The notes beneath the pieces are model-generated. The model made no database searches, was not told where the DNA came from, and saw nothing but the letters and a program-made list of their open reading frames with translations. DNA of 64,000 bases from contig NZ_CP010835.1 in assembly GCF_001577775.1 (NCBI RefSeq), forward strand, positions 186,001 to 250,000, given 5' to 3'. This DNA is from Pyrococcus kukulkanii (GTDB lineage Archaea > Methanobacteriota_B > Thermococci > Thermococcales > Thermococcaceae). Shown piece after piece: positions 16,717 through 25,060 of this stretch (positions are counted from its first letter, which is position 1; the number at the start of each line of letters is the position of its first letter). Position numbers and translations under genes: made by a program.

Positions 16717-16945
16717 ATGAAAATTCGTCGGTGCTACGAATTCTCCTTTCGTTGTATTCTGCAGACTTATGCCATTTCCGTCCTCCTTCTATCTCCTTAT
16801 AGATTTCGAGGGATTGTCGGGTCTAGCTATCCCCGCACTCTTGCTCATATTATTCATAGTAACCATACTCTTCATGTACCTCTGGGCATTGCTATATCCC
16901 GCGGAGGATTTCATTGCTCTAGAAAGGGAAGAAAGAAGGAGGTAA
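16717..16945 (+). pseudogene. Small single-span membrane protein with a frame break near its start
   Basis: The ATG at 16717 has a good GGGGGAG site but its frame gives an unlikely basic product. The +1 frame reads FVGATNSPFVVFCRLMPFPS and a transmembrane helix (AIPALLLILFIVTILFMYLW), ending ALEREERRR at 16945. Removing one A from the AAAA after ATG would join them. An ATG at 16769 gives 58 residues without a ribosome-binding site. The stop overlaps the GGAGG site of the next gene. Confidence 0.4.
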
Positions 16946-16951
16946 TAGACT

Positions 16952-17470
16952 ATGAACCTTGAAGAACTTCCCGTCTTCCTTTTACTTCTTATTCCAATGT
17001 TACTATTAGTTTTCGTGCTAGTGTACTTTGCTACATTTAGTATCCTTGAGGAGAAAAAGCTTAACTCTTTATTAAATACATACCTCAGTTTGCCCTATTT
17101 TCTCCTATTCTGGACTACGACAATGAAAGAAACAAAAAGTAGCCTATTTGGTTGGCTTATGATCTTTGGATTTATATTACTTACCGAGAACTTTAGACCT
17201 ATTCACTTGGTCAATGGATTAACTCTTGGAGCACTAATGCACTTAACATTTTCATCTAAAATAGTCCTAGTGAACTTAGCATTATATCTGATTGTACAGC
17301 TTACGGCCAAGTGGAGAGAGAATGTAATGACTTACGTTCTATTATTCTGGAGTGGGATGTTACTGGCATTCATAGGTTCGCGTATCCAAATCTTGGGAGT
17401 TTTAGCCTTTGGCACTATACATATCCTTGGAGCATTAAAGCTCGTGAGAGCAGTAAATCAACAAGTTTAG
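16952..17470 (+). CDS. Polytopic membrane protein at the island's end
   Basis: 172 residues with about five hydrophobic segments (FLLLLIPMLLLVFVLVYFA; LFGWLMIFGFILL; IVLVNLALYLIVQL; YVLLFWSGMLLAFIGS). The ATG follows GGAGG by a normal spacing and is coupled to the small membrane gene before it. It resembles the other island membrane proteins in size and layout, though not clearly in sequence. Confidence 0.55.
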   Translation: MNLEELPVFLLLLIPMLLLVFVLVYFATFSILEEKKLNSLLNTYLSLPYFLLFWTTTMKETKSSLFGWLMIFGFILLTENFRPIHLVNGLTLGALMHLTFSSKIVLVNLALYLIVQLTAKWRENVMTYVLLFWSGMLLAFIGSRIQILGVLAFGTIHILGALKLVRAVNQQV

Positions 17471-17528
17471 TTTAAGACCTCCTAAACGGATGAAGATGTT
17501 TAAAAACTTTAACATATAAGCTTCAAAC

Positions 17529-18047
17529 ATGGAAGACTTGGCCAGACCGGAAGAGAGCATGAGAAGAAAAATTCCCATATCCCTTGTAACTATTAGAAAA
17601 GCTAGGTTATTCGATATTCCTTATATAATGGAAATTGAGCGGCTGTCGTTTAGGGAAAAATACCCTAGAGGATTGTTCCTCACTTTTATGGAGGCAAATC
17701 CTGAAACTTTCTTAGTTGCCGAATACAACGGCAAGGTCATTGGTTACGTAATGGGGTACCTCAAGCCCGACATGGAAGGGCACATAATGAGCATAGCCGT
17801 TCATCCTGATTATAGGGGAAACGGGATTGGGAAGGCTTTGATGGTAGCCGTTATCGATAGGCTCTTTAAAAGAGGGGCAAGGTGGATTGGGCTTGAGGTT
17901 AGGGTTAGCAATGAGAGGGCGATAAACCTCTACAAAAAGCTCGGCTTCAAGATAGTTAAGAGGATTATAAGCTACTATTCGGACGGCGAAGATGCCTATT
18001 ACATGATCCTAAGGCCGGAAGATTGGGAAAGGGTGAGGATGGCATGA
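17529..18047 (+). CDS. rimI: Protein N-terminal acetyltransferase (RimI/Ard1-type GNAT)
   Basis: 172 residues with a complete GNAT fold. Acetyl-CoA binding is shown by HPDYRGNGIGKALM (R/Q-x-x-G-x-G/A motif), preceded by the strand IMSIAV and followed by LEVRVSNERAINLYKKLGF, a hallmark of RimI/Ard1 enzymes. These acetylate protein N-termini. The TATA-like TTTAAAAAC at 17499-17507 places transcription start near the ATG at 17529, so the mRNA may be leaderless. The stop overlaps the endA start. Confidence 0.9.
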   Translation: MEDLARPEESMRRKIPISLVTIRKARLFDIPYIMEIERLSFREKYPRGLFLTFMEANPETFLVAEYNGKVIGYVMGYLKPDMEGHIMSIAVHPDYRGNGIGKALMVAVIDRLFKRGARWIGLEVRVSNERAINLYKKLGFKIVKRIISYYSDGEDAYYMILRPEDWERVRMA

Positions 18048-18556
18048 AAAAGGTCATAGAGTTCTTCTTAAGCGGGGACAGAGTCTACAGCGAGAGGGAG
18101 AAGGCCATCAATCAGCTACATAACAACAGGGGGTATGGAGAGCTAAAGGGGAATAGGCTTTTCCTCTCCTTAATTGAGGCAGCCTACCTAACGGAGAGAT
18201 GTTGGATAAAAGTTCTCGATGGAAATAAAGAATTGAACTTCCAAGATCTAGTTGAGCTTGGAAGGAGAAAAGATGAAGATTTTGACATTAAGTATCTTGT
18301 CTACAAGGACCTTAGGGACAGGGGGTACATAGTTAAGTCAGCGTTGAAGTTTGGCTCCCACTTCAGGGTTTACAGGAAGAATGCAGAACATTCCGACTGG
18401 CTGATATGGGTTGTGAGGGAGAATCAAAAGCTTTCTCCTAATGACATCACGGCAAGGGCTAGGGTGGCTCACGGAGTAAGGAAAAGCATGATAATGGCCA
18501 TTGTCGATGAGGATAATGACGTCGTTTATTACAAAGTTGAATGGACAAAGTTCTAA
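18044..18556 (+). CDS. endA: tRNA-splicing endonuclease
   Basis: 170 residues, the homodimeric archaeal size. The enzyme cuts introns from pre-tRNA and rRNA at bulge-helix-bulge sites. The catalytic triad is visible in the C-terminal domain: Tyr in YKDLRDRGY, His in GSHFRVYR and Lys in RKSMIMAIVD. ATG at 18044 overlaps the TGA of rimI (ATGA), so it is preferred over a GTG at 18023 inside rimI. Confidence 0.93.
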   Translation: MKKVIEFFLSGDRVYSEREKAINQLHNNRGYGELKGNRLFLSLIEAAYLTERCWIKVLDGNKELNFQDLVELGRRKDEDFDIKYLVYKDLRDRGYIVKSALKFGSHFRVYRKNAEHSDWLIWVVRENQKLSPNDITARARVAHGVRKSMIMAIVDEDNDVVYYKVEWTKF

Positions 18557-18584
18557 TTTTAACAATAAGAGAAAAAAGAAGGCG

Positions 18585-19772
18585 TCACTTCAAGAAGCCG
18601 GTCTTCTTTCCTAAGTCCTCAAAGGCGTCAATTACAAGCTTCAGATCCTCCTTTGAGTGGGCCGCTGAAGGTTCAAGCCTTATCCTTGCGGTTCCAAGTG
18701 GGACGGTTGGGTAAACTATGGCCTGGGCGAAGATGTTGTACTCTTCGAACAGCCTCCTTGAGAATTCCTGGGCTAACTTCTCATCATAGAGCATTACCGG
18801 AGTTATCGGGTGCTTGGTGTTACCCAAGTCATAGCCGAGGTCCCTAAGTCCCTTCTGGAGGTAGTGCGTGTTGTCCCAGAGCTTCTTAACTAGATCATCG
18901 CTCTTCTGAAGTATCTCGACTGCAGCAATTGCAGCTGCAACGTCCGGTGGATTCATTGCACTTGAGAACAGGAAGGGCCTTGCCCTCTGCTTGAGGTATT
19001 CGATGGCCTCCTCAGGCCCCGCAACGTAACCTCCGATGACTCCAAAGGCCTTGCTCAGCGTACCCATCTCGAAGTCTACTCTATCGTGGAGCTTGAAGTG
19101 ATCAACTATACCCCTTCCGTGGTCCCCCAGGACACCTTCACCGTGAGCATCGTCAACGTAAACTATTGCATCGTACTGCTCAGCTAATTCAACGATCTCC
19201 GGGAGTGGAGCGAGGTCACCGTCCATTGAGAACACTCCATCCGTGACAATTATCTTCTTCTTTTTGTCCTTGTTCTCCTCAAGCTTCTTCTTCAAATCTT
19301 CCATGTCAAGGTGCTTGTAGATCACTTTAGGTGCACCGCTGAGCCTCATTCCATCGATAATACTCGCATGGTTCAGTTCTTCACTTAAGAACACTCCATC
19401 CTCCCCCTTCCTTAGGAGGGCGCTAATTGCTCCAAGGTTTGCGTTGTAACCGCTCTGGAAGAGGATTGCAGCTTCTCTCTTCTTGAACTTTGCCAACTTT
19501 TCTTCAAGCTCAACGTGAAGCTCCATGGTTCCAGCTATAGTTCTAACTGCACCTGCACCAACTCCATAGTCAAGGATTGCCCTTATTGCGGCCTCCTTAA
19601 TCTTTGGATGTGCTGCTAAGCCGAGGTAGTTGTTTGAACACATGTTCAAAACTCTCTTCCCGTTCACAACGATCCATGGACCCTGGGCACTCTGAAGAAC
19701 CCTAATAGTTACATAAAGGCCTTTCTTCTTCAGTTCCTCAAGTTCTTCCTTAATCCAGTCGAGCTTGCCCAT
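18585..19772 (-). CDS. kbl: 2-amino-3-ketobutyrate CoA ligase-type PLP enzyme
   Basis: 395 residues of the alpha-oxoamine synthase family (PLP fold type I). Visible hallmarks: [36 protein letters not shown] (Asp-x-Ala-His binding the cofactor) and [13 protein letters not shown], whose Lys forms the Schiff base. The likely reaction joins acetyl-CoA and glycine, or cleaves 2-amino-3-oxobutyrate in threonine breakdown. Threonine dehydrogenase is not in the window, so another oxoamine synthase activity is possible. The ATG at 19772 follows GGTGGT and is preferred to a GTG nine bases upstream. Confidence 0.88.
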   Translation of the reverse strand: MGKLDWIKEELEELKKKGLYVTIRVLQSAQGPWIVVNGKRVLNMCSNNYLGLAAHPKIKEAAIRAILDYGVGAGAVRTIAGTMELHVELEEKLAKFKKREAAILFQSGYNANLGAISALLRKGEDGVFLSEELNHASIIDGMRLSGAPKVIYKHLDMEDLKKKLEENKDKKKKIIVTDGVFSMDGDLAPLPEIVELAEQYDAIVYVDDAHGEGVLGDHGRGIVDHFKLHDRVDFEMGTLSKAFGVIGGYVAGPEEAIEYLKQRARPFLFSSAMNPPDVAAAIAAVEILQKSDDLVKKLWDNTHYLQKGLRDLGYDLGNTKHPITPVMLYDEKLAQEFSRRLFEEYNIFAQAIVYPTVPLGTARIRLEPSAAHSKEDLKLVIDAFEDLGKKTGFLK

Positions 19773-19882
19773 AAGAACCACCGGTCAATATTTTATATTT
19801 CATGCATATAAAAGTTTTCGGAGAAATTACAGATTTCAGAAGGTTTTTATTTAAGTTTGGGTAGAGGGAAGGGGAGATAAAG

Positions 19883-21178
19883 ATGATAGAGAGGGTAAAG
19901 GGAACGAGGGATTTCCTTCCGGAGGAGATGGCTAAGAGAAGGTGGGTGTTCGAGAGAATAAGGGAGGTTTTCGAGAGGTACAACTTTAAGGAAATCCTAA
20001 CGCCGGTGATGGAGTACACTAAATTGTTCGAGCTGAGGAGCGGAGAAGAGGTAGTGAGGCAGCTGTACGCGTTCAAGGATAAGGGAGGAAGGGATGTTTC
20101 TCTAAGGCCGGACATGACATCAAGCGTTGCTAGACTTTACGTCAACCAGTTTCAGAATGCTCCTAAGCCAATAAAGTGGTACTACATAGCTAACATGTTC
20201 CGCTACGAAGAACCTCAAAGCGGCAGATATAGAGAGTTCTGGCAGGCTGGAGTTGAGCTCATAGGGAGCGACAAGGTTGAGGCAGATGCCGAGGTGATTT
20301 CTCTCTTCGTCGAGAGCTACCTCTCCGTTGGTTTGAAAGACTTTACAGTGAACATTGGGGACAGGGTTCTCCTTGATGAGTTTGCAAAGATGCTTGGAGT
20401 TAAGGATGACATAGGCCTAATGAGGATAATAGACAAGAAGGACAAGCTGACCCAGGAAGAGTTCATAGATGAGCTCAAGAAGTTCGGGCTTGACGATGTA
20501 GGAGTTGAGAAAGTTCTCTCGCTTGTGGAGATAAGGGGCAGACCAGATGAAGTTTTACCGAAGGCCGAGGAGTTGTTTAAGAGCGAAAAAGGTAAGGAAG
20601 AAATAAGGAGGCTGTACGAGCTCGTCGATCTTTTGGATGCCTATGGAGTTTCATCCTGGGTAATGATAGACCTTGGAATTGCCAGAGGATTTGACTACTA
20701 CACGAGCGTCGTCTTTGAGGCTATAGCTCCTAACGATCTTGGGATCGGCTCCATTGGCGGGGGAGGAAGATATGACAACTTGATCGAGGTCTTTGGTGGA
20801 AGGCCCACCCCAGCAACTGGCTTTGCGATAGGGATTGAAAGACTAATCCCGATTCTAGAGTGGAAGGGACTGATTCCAGAGATAGATCTCTCACCAGATG
20901 TATACGTTGTTCCCGTAGGAGATACAAAGAGGGAGGCAATATCAATAGCCTCAAGGCTCAGGAGGGAAGGGATTAAGGCTGAGGTAGAGCTCATGGGAAG
21001 GAAGCTTAGAAAGGCCTTGGAGTATGCAAACAGGATTAGGGCCAAGGCAACGATAATCGTGGGTAGGAAGGACTTGGAGAGAGGAGTTGTAACGATTAGG
21101 GATATGGAGAGCGGAGAGCAGAGAGAGGTAAAAGTCGAAGAAGTTGTTGAGGATGTTAAAAGGTTTTTAAGGAAGTGA
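19883..21178 (+). CDS. hisS: Histidyl-tRNA synthetase
   Basis: 431 residues, class II. Motif 2 is FRYEEPQSGRYREFWQAG, histidine-binding HisA is RGFDYYTSVVFE followed by GGGGRYDNL, and motif 3 is FAIGIERL. A C-terminal anticodon-binding domain follows (DVYVVPVGD onward). GGGGAG precedes the ATG. A C/D box RNA begins 14 bases after its stop. Confidence 0.97.
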   Translation: MIERVKGTRDFLPEEMAKRRWVFERIREVFERYNFKEILTPVMEYTKLFELRSGEEVVRQLYAFKDKGGRDVSLRPDMTSSVARLYVNQFQNAPKPIKWYYIANMFRYEEPQSGRYREFWQAGVELIGSDKVEADAEVISLFVESYLSVGLKDFTVNIGDRVLLDEFAKMLGVKDDIGLMRIIDKKDKLTQEEFIDELKKFGLDDVGVEKVLSLVEIRGRPDEVLPKAEELFKSEKGKEEIRRLYELVDLLDAYGVSSWVMIDLGIARGFDYYTSVVFEAIAPNDLGIGSIGGGGRYDNLIEVFGGRPTPATGFAIGIERLIPILEWKGLIPEIDLSPDVYVVPVGDTKREAISIASRLRREGIKAEVELMGRKLRKALEYANRIRAKATIIVGRKDLERGVVTIRDMESGEQREVKVEEVVEDVKRFLRK

Positions 21179-21189
21179 CTGAGTTATTA

Positions 21190-21242
21190 GTGTGATGAGC
21201 GCCATCGATGCTGAGCGGTGATGACCGGATTCCTGGCTGACC
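21190..21242 (+). ncRNA. C/D box guide sRNA
   Basis: All four boxes are perfect: C GTGATGA 21192-21198, D' CTGA 21211-21214, C' GTGATGA 21218-21224, D CTGA 21237-21240. Both guides are exactly 12 nt (GCGCCATCGATG and CCGGATTCCTGG), the spacing favoured in archaeal dual-guide sRNAs that direct 2'-O-methylation through L7Ae, Nop5 and fibrillarin. It lies between hisS and the next gene. A longer in-frame start of that gene at 21218 would run through this RNA and is therefore unlikely. Targets were not determined. Confidence 0.88.
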
Positions 21243-21271
21243 TTTATTTTCTTTCGTTTGGAGGTGTTTGG

Positions 21272-22249
21272 ATGTTCTTTAACAGGGAAAGTGAAATTGA
21301 AAAGATAACAGAGATCATCGAAAACGAGCCAAACATGATTAACTTCGTTTATGGCCCCATAAACAGCGGGAAAACTGCCCTCATGTTGGAAGTTGCGAAT
21401 AAACTATCATCAAATTTTCCAGTTTTCTACGTGAATTTAAGATGGCACTCCATAAGGGGTTATTCGGATTTGGTCGAGGTATTTATGGACATAAGAAGGT
21501 CAAAAATGGACATAATCCAGGAAATAATAAAGCTAACCCCGATTCTCACGGGTATTCCAGTTCCAGAGGATGTTATCAAGGAACTAAAGGGTGCTGACGA
21601 CCTGTTTAAGTACTTGCTCAGACTGTTTAAAGATCTGAAATCCCAGGAACGCACTCCAGTTTTAATAGTGGATGAACTGCAAAAGATTGGAGATTTAAAG
21701 ATCAATGGACCAGCTTTATACGAGCTGTTTAACCTTTTCATAGCCTTAACCAAGGAAACTCACCTCTCCCATGTTTTTGTAGTCACGTCAGACAGCCTGT
21801 TCGTAGAGCGCGTTTATGGAGAAACGATGCTACAGGGCAGGGCCGACTACATTTTCATTGATGATTTCGACAGGGATACCGCCATGAGATTCATGAGGGA
21901 ACTCGGATTTACTGAAGAAGAACGAGAGCTCCTGTACAGCTACTTCGGAGGGAAGCCTGGTTACTTGATTCAGGCCAAAAGTCATCGGAATGAGCTTCAA
22001 AAATGGTGTGAGGGGATTTTAAGGCTAAGAATCACGGAAGTTTTAAGGCTTATCAAGAAGGACAAAAGAACCTTAGATGTCCTTAAAGAATTCAAGGAGA
22101 ATGAGGAAATTGAAGTTCTTGAGATTGACGAGCCAACAAGAACCTTAATAAGGGCAAATATCCTCTTCTACGACCCACTAACTGGCATATTAAGGCCCCA
22201 AGGAAGGCTAGAGCTGAATGCAATAAGGAAGGCCTTATCCCTTCTTTAG
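21272..22249 (+). CDS. Archaeal AAA-type ATPase (archaeal ATPase family)
   Basis: 325 residues. Walker A is YGPINSGKTALM and Walker B is VLIVDELQKI, followed by a sensor-like VVTSDSLF and a C-terminal winged-helix-like region. This STAND-related family is expanded in Thermococcales and its clients are mostly unknown. The ATG at 21272 follows GGAGGTG. It converges with the regulator at 22235 with a short overlap of stops. Confidence 0.85.
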   Translation: MFFNRESEIEKITEIIENEPNMINFVYGPINSGKTALMLEVANKLSSNFPVFYVNLRWHSIRGYSDLVEVFMDIRRSKMDIIQEIIKLTPILTGIPVPEDVIKELKGADDLFKYLLRLFKDLKSQERTPVLIVDELQKIGDLKINGPALYELFNLFIALTKETHLSHVFVVTSDSLFVERVYGETMLQGRADYIFIDDFDRDTAMRFMRELGFTEEERELLYSYFGGKPGYLIQAKSHRNELQKWCEGILRLRITEVLRLIKKDKRTLDVLKEFKENEEIEVLEIDEPTRTLIRANILFYDPLTGILRPQGRLELNAIRKALSLL

Positions 22250-22747
22250 GCATCTTTCCAGGGTTTCAAGTATTTCCTTCTCAGATTTGAACTTCATTAT
22301 GGTAAGGAGTAACCTTTTAGCGACTTCATTCCTCTTTAAGGCCATCTGTATCTTTTCCTTTATCTTTTGGGCCTCCTCTGTATCTTCGGTAATTTCATTT
22401 AAGGCCCTCAGGAGATTATCCCTCGTCTCCTCGATATCCCTAAGGATGTTCTCATAGAATGTGGAGCTCCTCCACTCTCCAAAGTTTTTCATTGCAACGA
22501 AGTACGCCTTCCTATCCCCGGGCTTCTTTATCCTCTGAACTAGGCCAACTCCCTCAAGGACTTTCATAGCGGAACTAACATGTGATACCGAGTAACCTGT
22601 TACCTCGGCTATTTCACTCAAACTGAGGGGTCTGTCGGACAAGAAGAGGGCACCGTAAATGTACCCAATGAGCTCGCTCTGCCCTAATCTCCTCGCGGTA
22701 TTTGCGAAGGTCTCCATGATAATCTTCTTGGCTTCTTCAATGCCCAT
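22235..22747 (-). CDS. GbsR/MarR-type transcriptional regulator
   Basis: 170 residues with an N-terminal winged helix (LSLSEIAEVTGYSVSHVSSAM, then RIKKPGDRKAYF) and a helical dimerisation C-terminus. The ATG at 22747 follows GGTGGT. It is divergent from the MMPL exporter; the 76-base gap holds a perfect palindrome and TATA elements for both genes, so it probably represses itself and the exporter. Confidence 0.82.
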   Translation of the reverse strand: MGIEEAKKIIMETFANTARRLGQSELIGYIYGALFLSDRPLSLSEIAEVTGYSVSHVSSAMKVLEGVGLVQRIKKPGDRKAYFVAMKNFGEWRSSTFYENILRDIEETRDNLLRALNEITEDTEEAQKIKEKIQMALKRNEVAKRLLLTIMKFKSEKEILETLERCLKKG

Positions 22748-22786
22748 AAGTGACCACCATAATGTTTTTAAATTTTCGAAATTATA

Positions 22787-22812
22787 AAACTTTCGGAAAT
22801 TTCCGAAAGTTT
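22787..22812. promoter_or_regulatory. Perfect 26-bp palindrome, probable operator
   Basis: AAACTTTCGGAAA followed directly by its exact reverse complement. A weaker related half-site (AATTTTCGAAATT) lies at 22771-22783. TATAAAAC (22784-22790) overlaps the left arm and can serve the plus-strand exporter; TTTTATAATT on the other strand can serve the regulator. A dimeric winged-helix repressor bound here would block both. Confidence 0.75.
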
Positions 22813-22822
22813 GGTGGTTAAT

Positions 22823-25060
22823 ATGCTGAGGAAGATAGCGAGGGTGATAGTTGTATACAGACACTCGCTCGCGATAATAACGTTGTTCCTCCTAATCTTG
22901 TCAGCTTATGGGTTAACTCAGCTTAGGTTTGAAAGTGATCTCTCTAAGCAGCTTCCCGAGGATTTGGAGGCCGTAAAAAGCTATTTCACCCTTCAGAATG
23001 AGTTTGGCACTGGTGGTTCTGCCCTCATATACGTAAAGATAAAGTCTACCGAAGAAGTTTCGGACATAAGGGATCCCAGGATAATTCGGGCTATGTATAA
23101 CCTAGAGCAGAGGCTGAAGCAGAGGGAGTACGTGACAGGGACCTTTAGCTTAGCAGATCTCTGTGTTCAAATCCTGGGAAGGCTCCCAAGGAATTATGAA
23201 GAAGTGAATTTCGTTCTTAGTATGCTTCCTGAGAAGGCAAGAAAGGGATTAATTAGCGAGGACTATTCATCGACGATAATCATAGTGAATATGAACAGGG
23301 AGAGGAATCAGAAAGCTCTCGTCAGGATTTACAACGATATAGAGAGCGACATAAAGAGATCAAACTTCCCCCAGGGAGTGAATGTAGTCCTCACGGGAGA
23401 CCTTGGAATAACGTACAAAGTTCTTGAGATGCTCCAAAACGACATGAATAGGACGATGGCCGTTGCCGGGGTGATAGTGGTACTAATTTTACTGTACTTC
23501 TACAAATCTCCTATTAGAATGCTCGTTCCCTTGATTCCCTTAGTGTTCGGTGTAGTGATGACTCTGGGCTTTATGGGCCTTCTCGGAATTCCGCTGGATA
23601 TAGCAACGAGTACAATTGGTGCGATGATAATAGGTATGGGCATCGACTATGGCGTCCACGTCACGAACAGGTACTATGAGGAGAGAGCTAAAGGTGAACC
23701 TCCTGAAGTTGCCGCGGAGGAAGCTATAGCTGAGACTGGAAAGGCGCTTCTGGGTGCCGCGCTTACGACTATAGCTGGATTTCTTGCATTGTCAATTTCA
23801 ACGCTTCCTTCCCTTAAGAGGCTTAGCGTAACTCTAGTTATGGGTCTTGGCCTTACGGCCCTAAATGCCGTAATAGTAACCCCAGCCCTTGCGATACTCG
23901 AGGAGGACTTCAGGAGAGTTGTTCTGAAGAAGGAGGAGATAATATCGATAGGTGGTGGTGAGGGAAAGATAGCCTTCATATTTGGCAAATGGGGGGCATG
24001 GATTAAGAGGTTTCCCTGGACCGCTTTACTGATAGCTTTAATAATTTCAGGAGTCTCATTCTATGGACTAAGCAAGGTAACTACAGAAGTCAGACTGGAG
24101 AAGATGATCCCGATGGATTTGCCGGAGATACAAGCACTGCTTGATATAAGATCCGAATTTGGAGGTCAGGATGAAGTTTACGTCTTGATAAGGGCCGATG
24201 ACGTTAGGGATCCAACGCTTATTAGGTCAATACTAAGGTTTGAGCGGGAGGTTAAAGCTGATTCCTACATAAACAACGTATTCTCTGCCGAGAGTATAGC
24301 GGATGAGGTGTTGCAAAAGTATGGCTACATACCTCAGGATAAGGAAAAGATAAATGAAGCTCTAGAGGGCTCCTCTCTCATCTCCTCAGATTATTCTATG
24401 ACGATAGTAAAATTCAAGGGTAACTTTATGGGGGTGACGCAGAGCGAATTTAACAGAATAATGGAGTACTTTGAGGAACAAATAAGGCAAACAAACTTCC
24501 CTCCAGGAACCAAAGTTGAATTAGCGGGTGATGCATACCTTAATTATGTTCTTAACAACCTTGTCAACGAGGAGCTCGGGAAAATTTCAACGATAGGAAC
24601 AATTATAGTTGTTCTCGTTGTATTTCTCATCTTTAGGAGGCCTACAGTTGCAACGGCTATGATAATGCCGATGTTCCTTGGAGCTTTATGGACTATAGGA
24701 TACATGGGGTTAGCGGGAATCCCATTCTCTCAAACCTTGGCTGGTGTTGTATCCATGATAGTGGGGCTTGGAGTTGATTACGGGATGCACATAACCCATA
24801 GATTCCTAGAAGAGTTGAGGGAGGGTAATAAAACGCCCATAATAACTGCAATGGAGAGCGTAGGCCCAGGGATATTAGTAGGAGCTCTGACAACTGCTGG
24901 TGGATTCCTTGCGCTGTTAACTGCCCAGCTTACCGCGATTCATGACTTTGGTAGGGTTCTTGCCGTTGGAATATTTGCTTCAATGTTTTCTGCTTATCTC
25001 GTAACCCCGGCTATATTACAGCTTGAATTTGGTAGAAAATTAAGGAGGGATGAAAGATGA
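22823..25060 (+). CDS. MMPL/RND superfamily exporter (HAE3-type)
   Basis: 745 residues with the two-fold RND layout: TM1, a large extracytoplasmic loop, five or so helices, then the same again. The conserved IGMGIDYGVHVTNRYYEE appears in the first half and VGLGVDYGMHITHRFLEE in the second; the Asp residues probably carry proton coupling. Typical cargo is lipids, hopanoids or amphiphiles, unknown here. The ATG at 22823 follows GGTGGT. Its stop overlaps the next gene's start by ATGA, so the two are co-translated. Confidence 0.9.
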   Translation: MLRKIARVIVVYRHSLAIITLFLLILSAYGLTQLRFESDLSKQLPEDLEAVKSYFTLQNEFGTGGSALIYVKIKSTEEVSDIRDPRIIRAMYNLEQRLKQREYVTGTFSLADLCVQILGRLPRNYEEVNFVLSMLPEKARKGLISEDYSSTIIIVNMNRERNQKALVRIYNDIESDIKRSNFPQGVNVVLTGDLGITYKVLEMLQNDMNRTMAVAGVIVVLILLYFYKSPIRMLVPLIPLVFGVVMTLGFMGLLGIPLDIATSTIGAMIIGMGIDYGVHVTNRYYEERAKGEPPEVAAEEAIAETGKALLGAALTTIAGFLALSISTLPSLKRLSVTLVMGLGLTALNAVIVTPALAILEEDFRRVVLKKEEIISIGGGEGKIAFIFGKWGAWIKRFPWTALLIALIISGVSFYGLSKVTTEVRLEKMIPMDLPEIQALLDIRSEFGGQDEVYVLIRADDVRDPTLIRSILRFEREVKADSYINNVFSAESIADEVLQKYGYIPQDKEKINEALEGSSLISSDYSMTIVKFKGNFMGVTQSEFNRIMEYFEEQIRQTNFPPGTKVELAGDAYLNYVLNNLVNEELGKISTIGTIIVVLVVFLIFRRPTVATAMIMPMFLGALWTIGYMGLAGIPFSQTLAGVVSMIVGLGVDYGMHITHRFLEELREGNKTPIITAMESVGPGILVGALTTAGGFLALLTAQLTAIHDFGRVLAVGIFASMFSAYLVTPAILQLEFGRKLRRDER

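Noticed and set aside
21218-21271. Longer N-terminus for the ATPase gene
   Set aside because: It would start on the C' box of the C/D sRNA and lacks a ribosome-binding site. The ATG at 21272 follows GGAGGTG.
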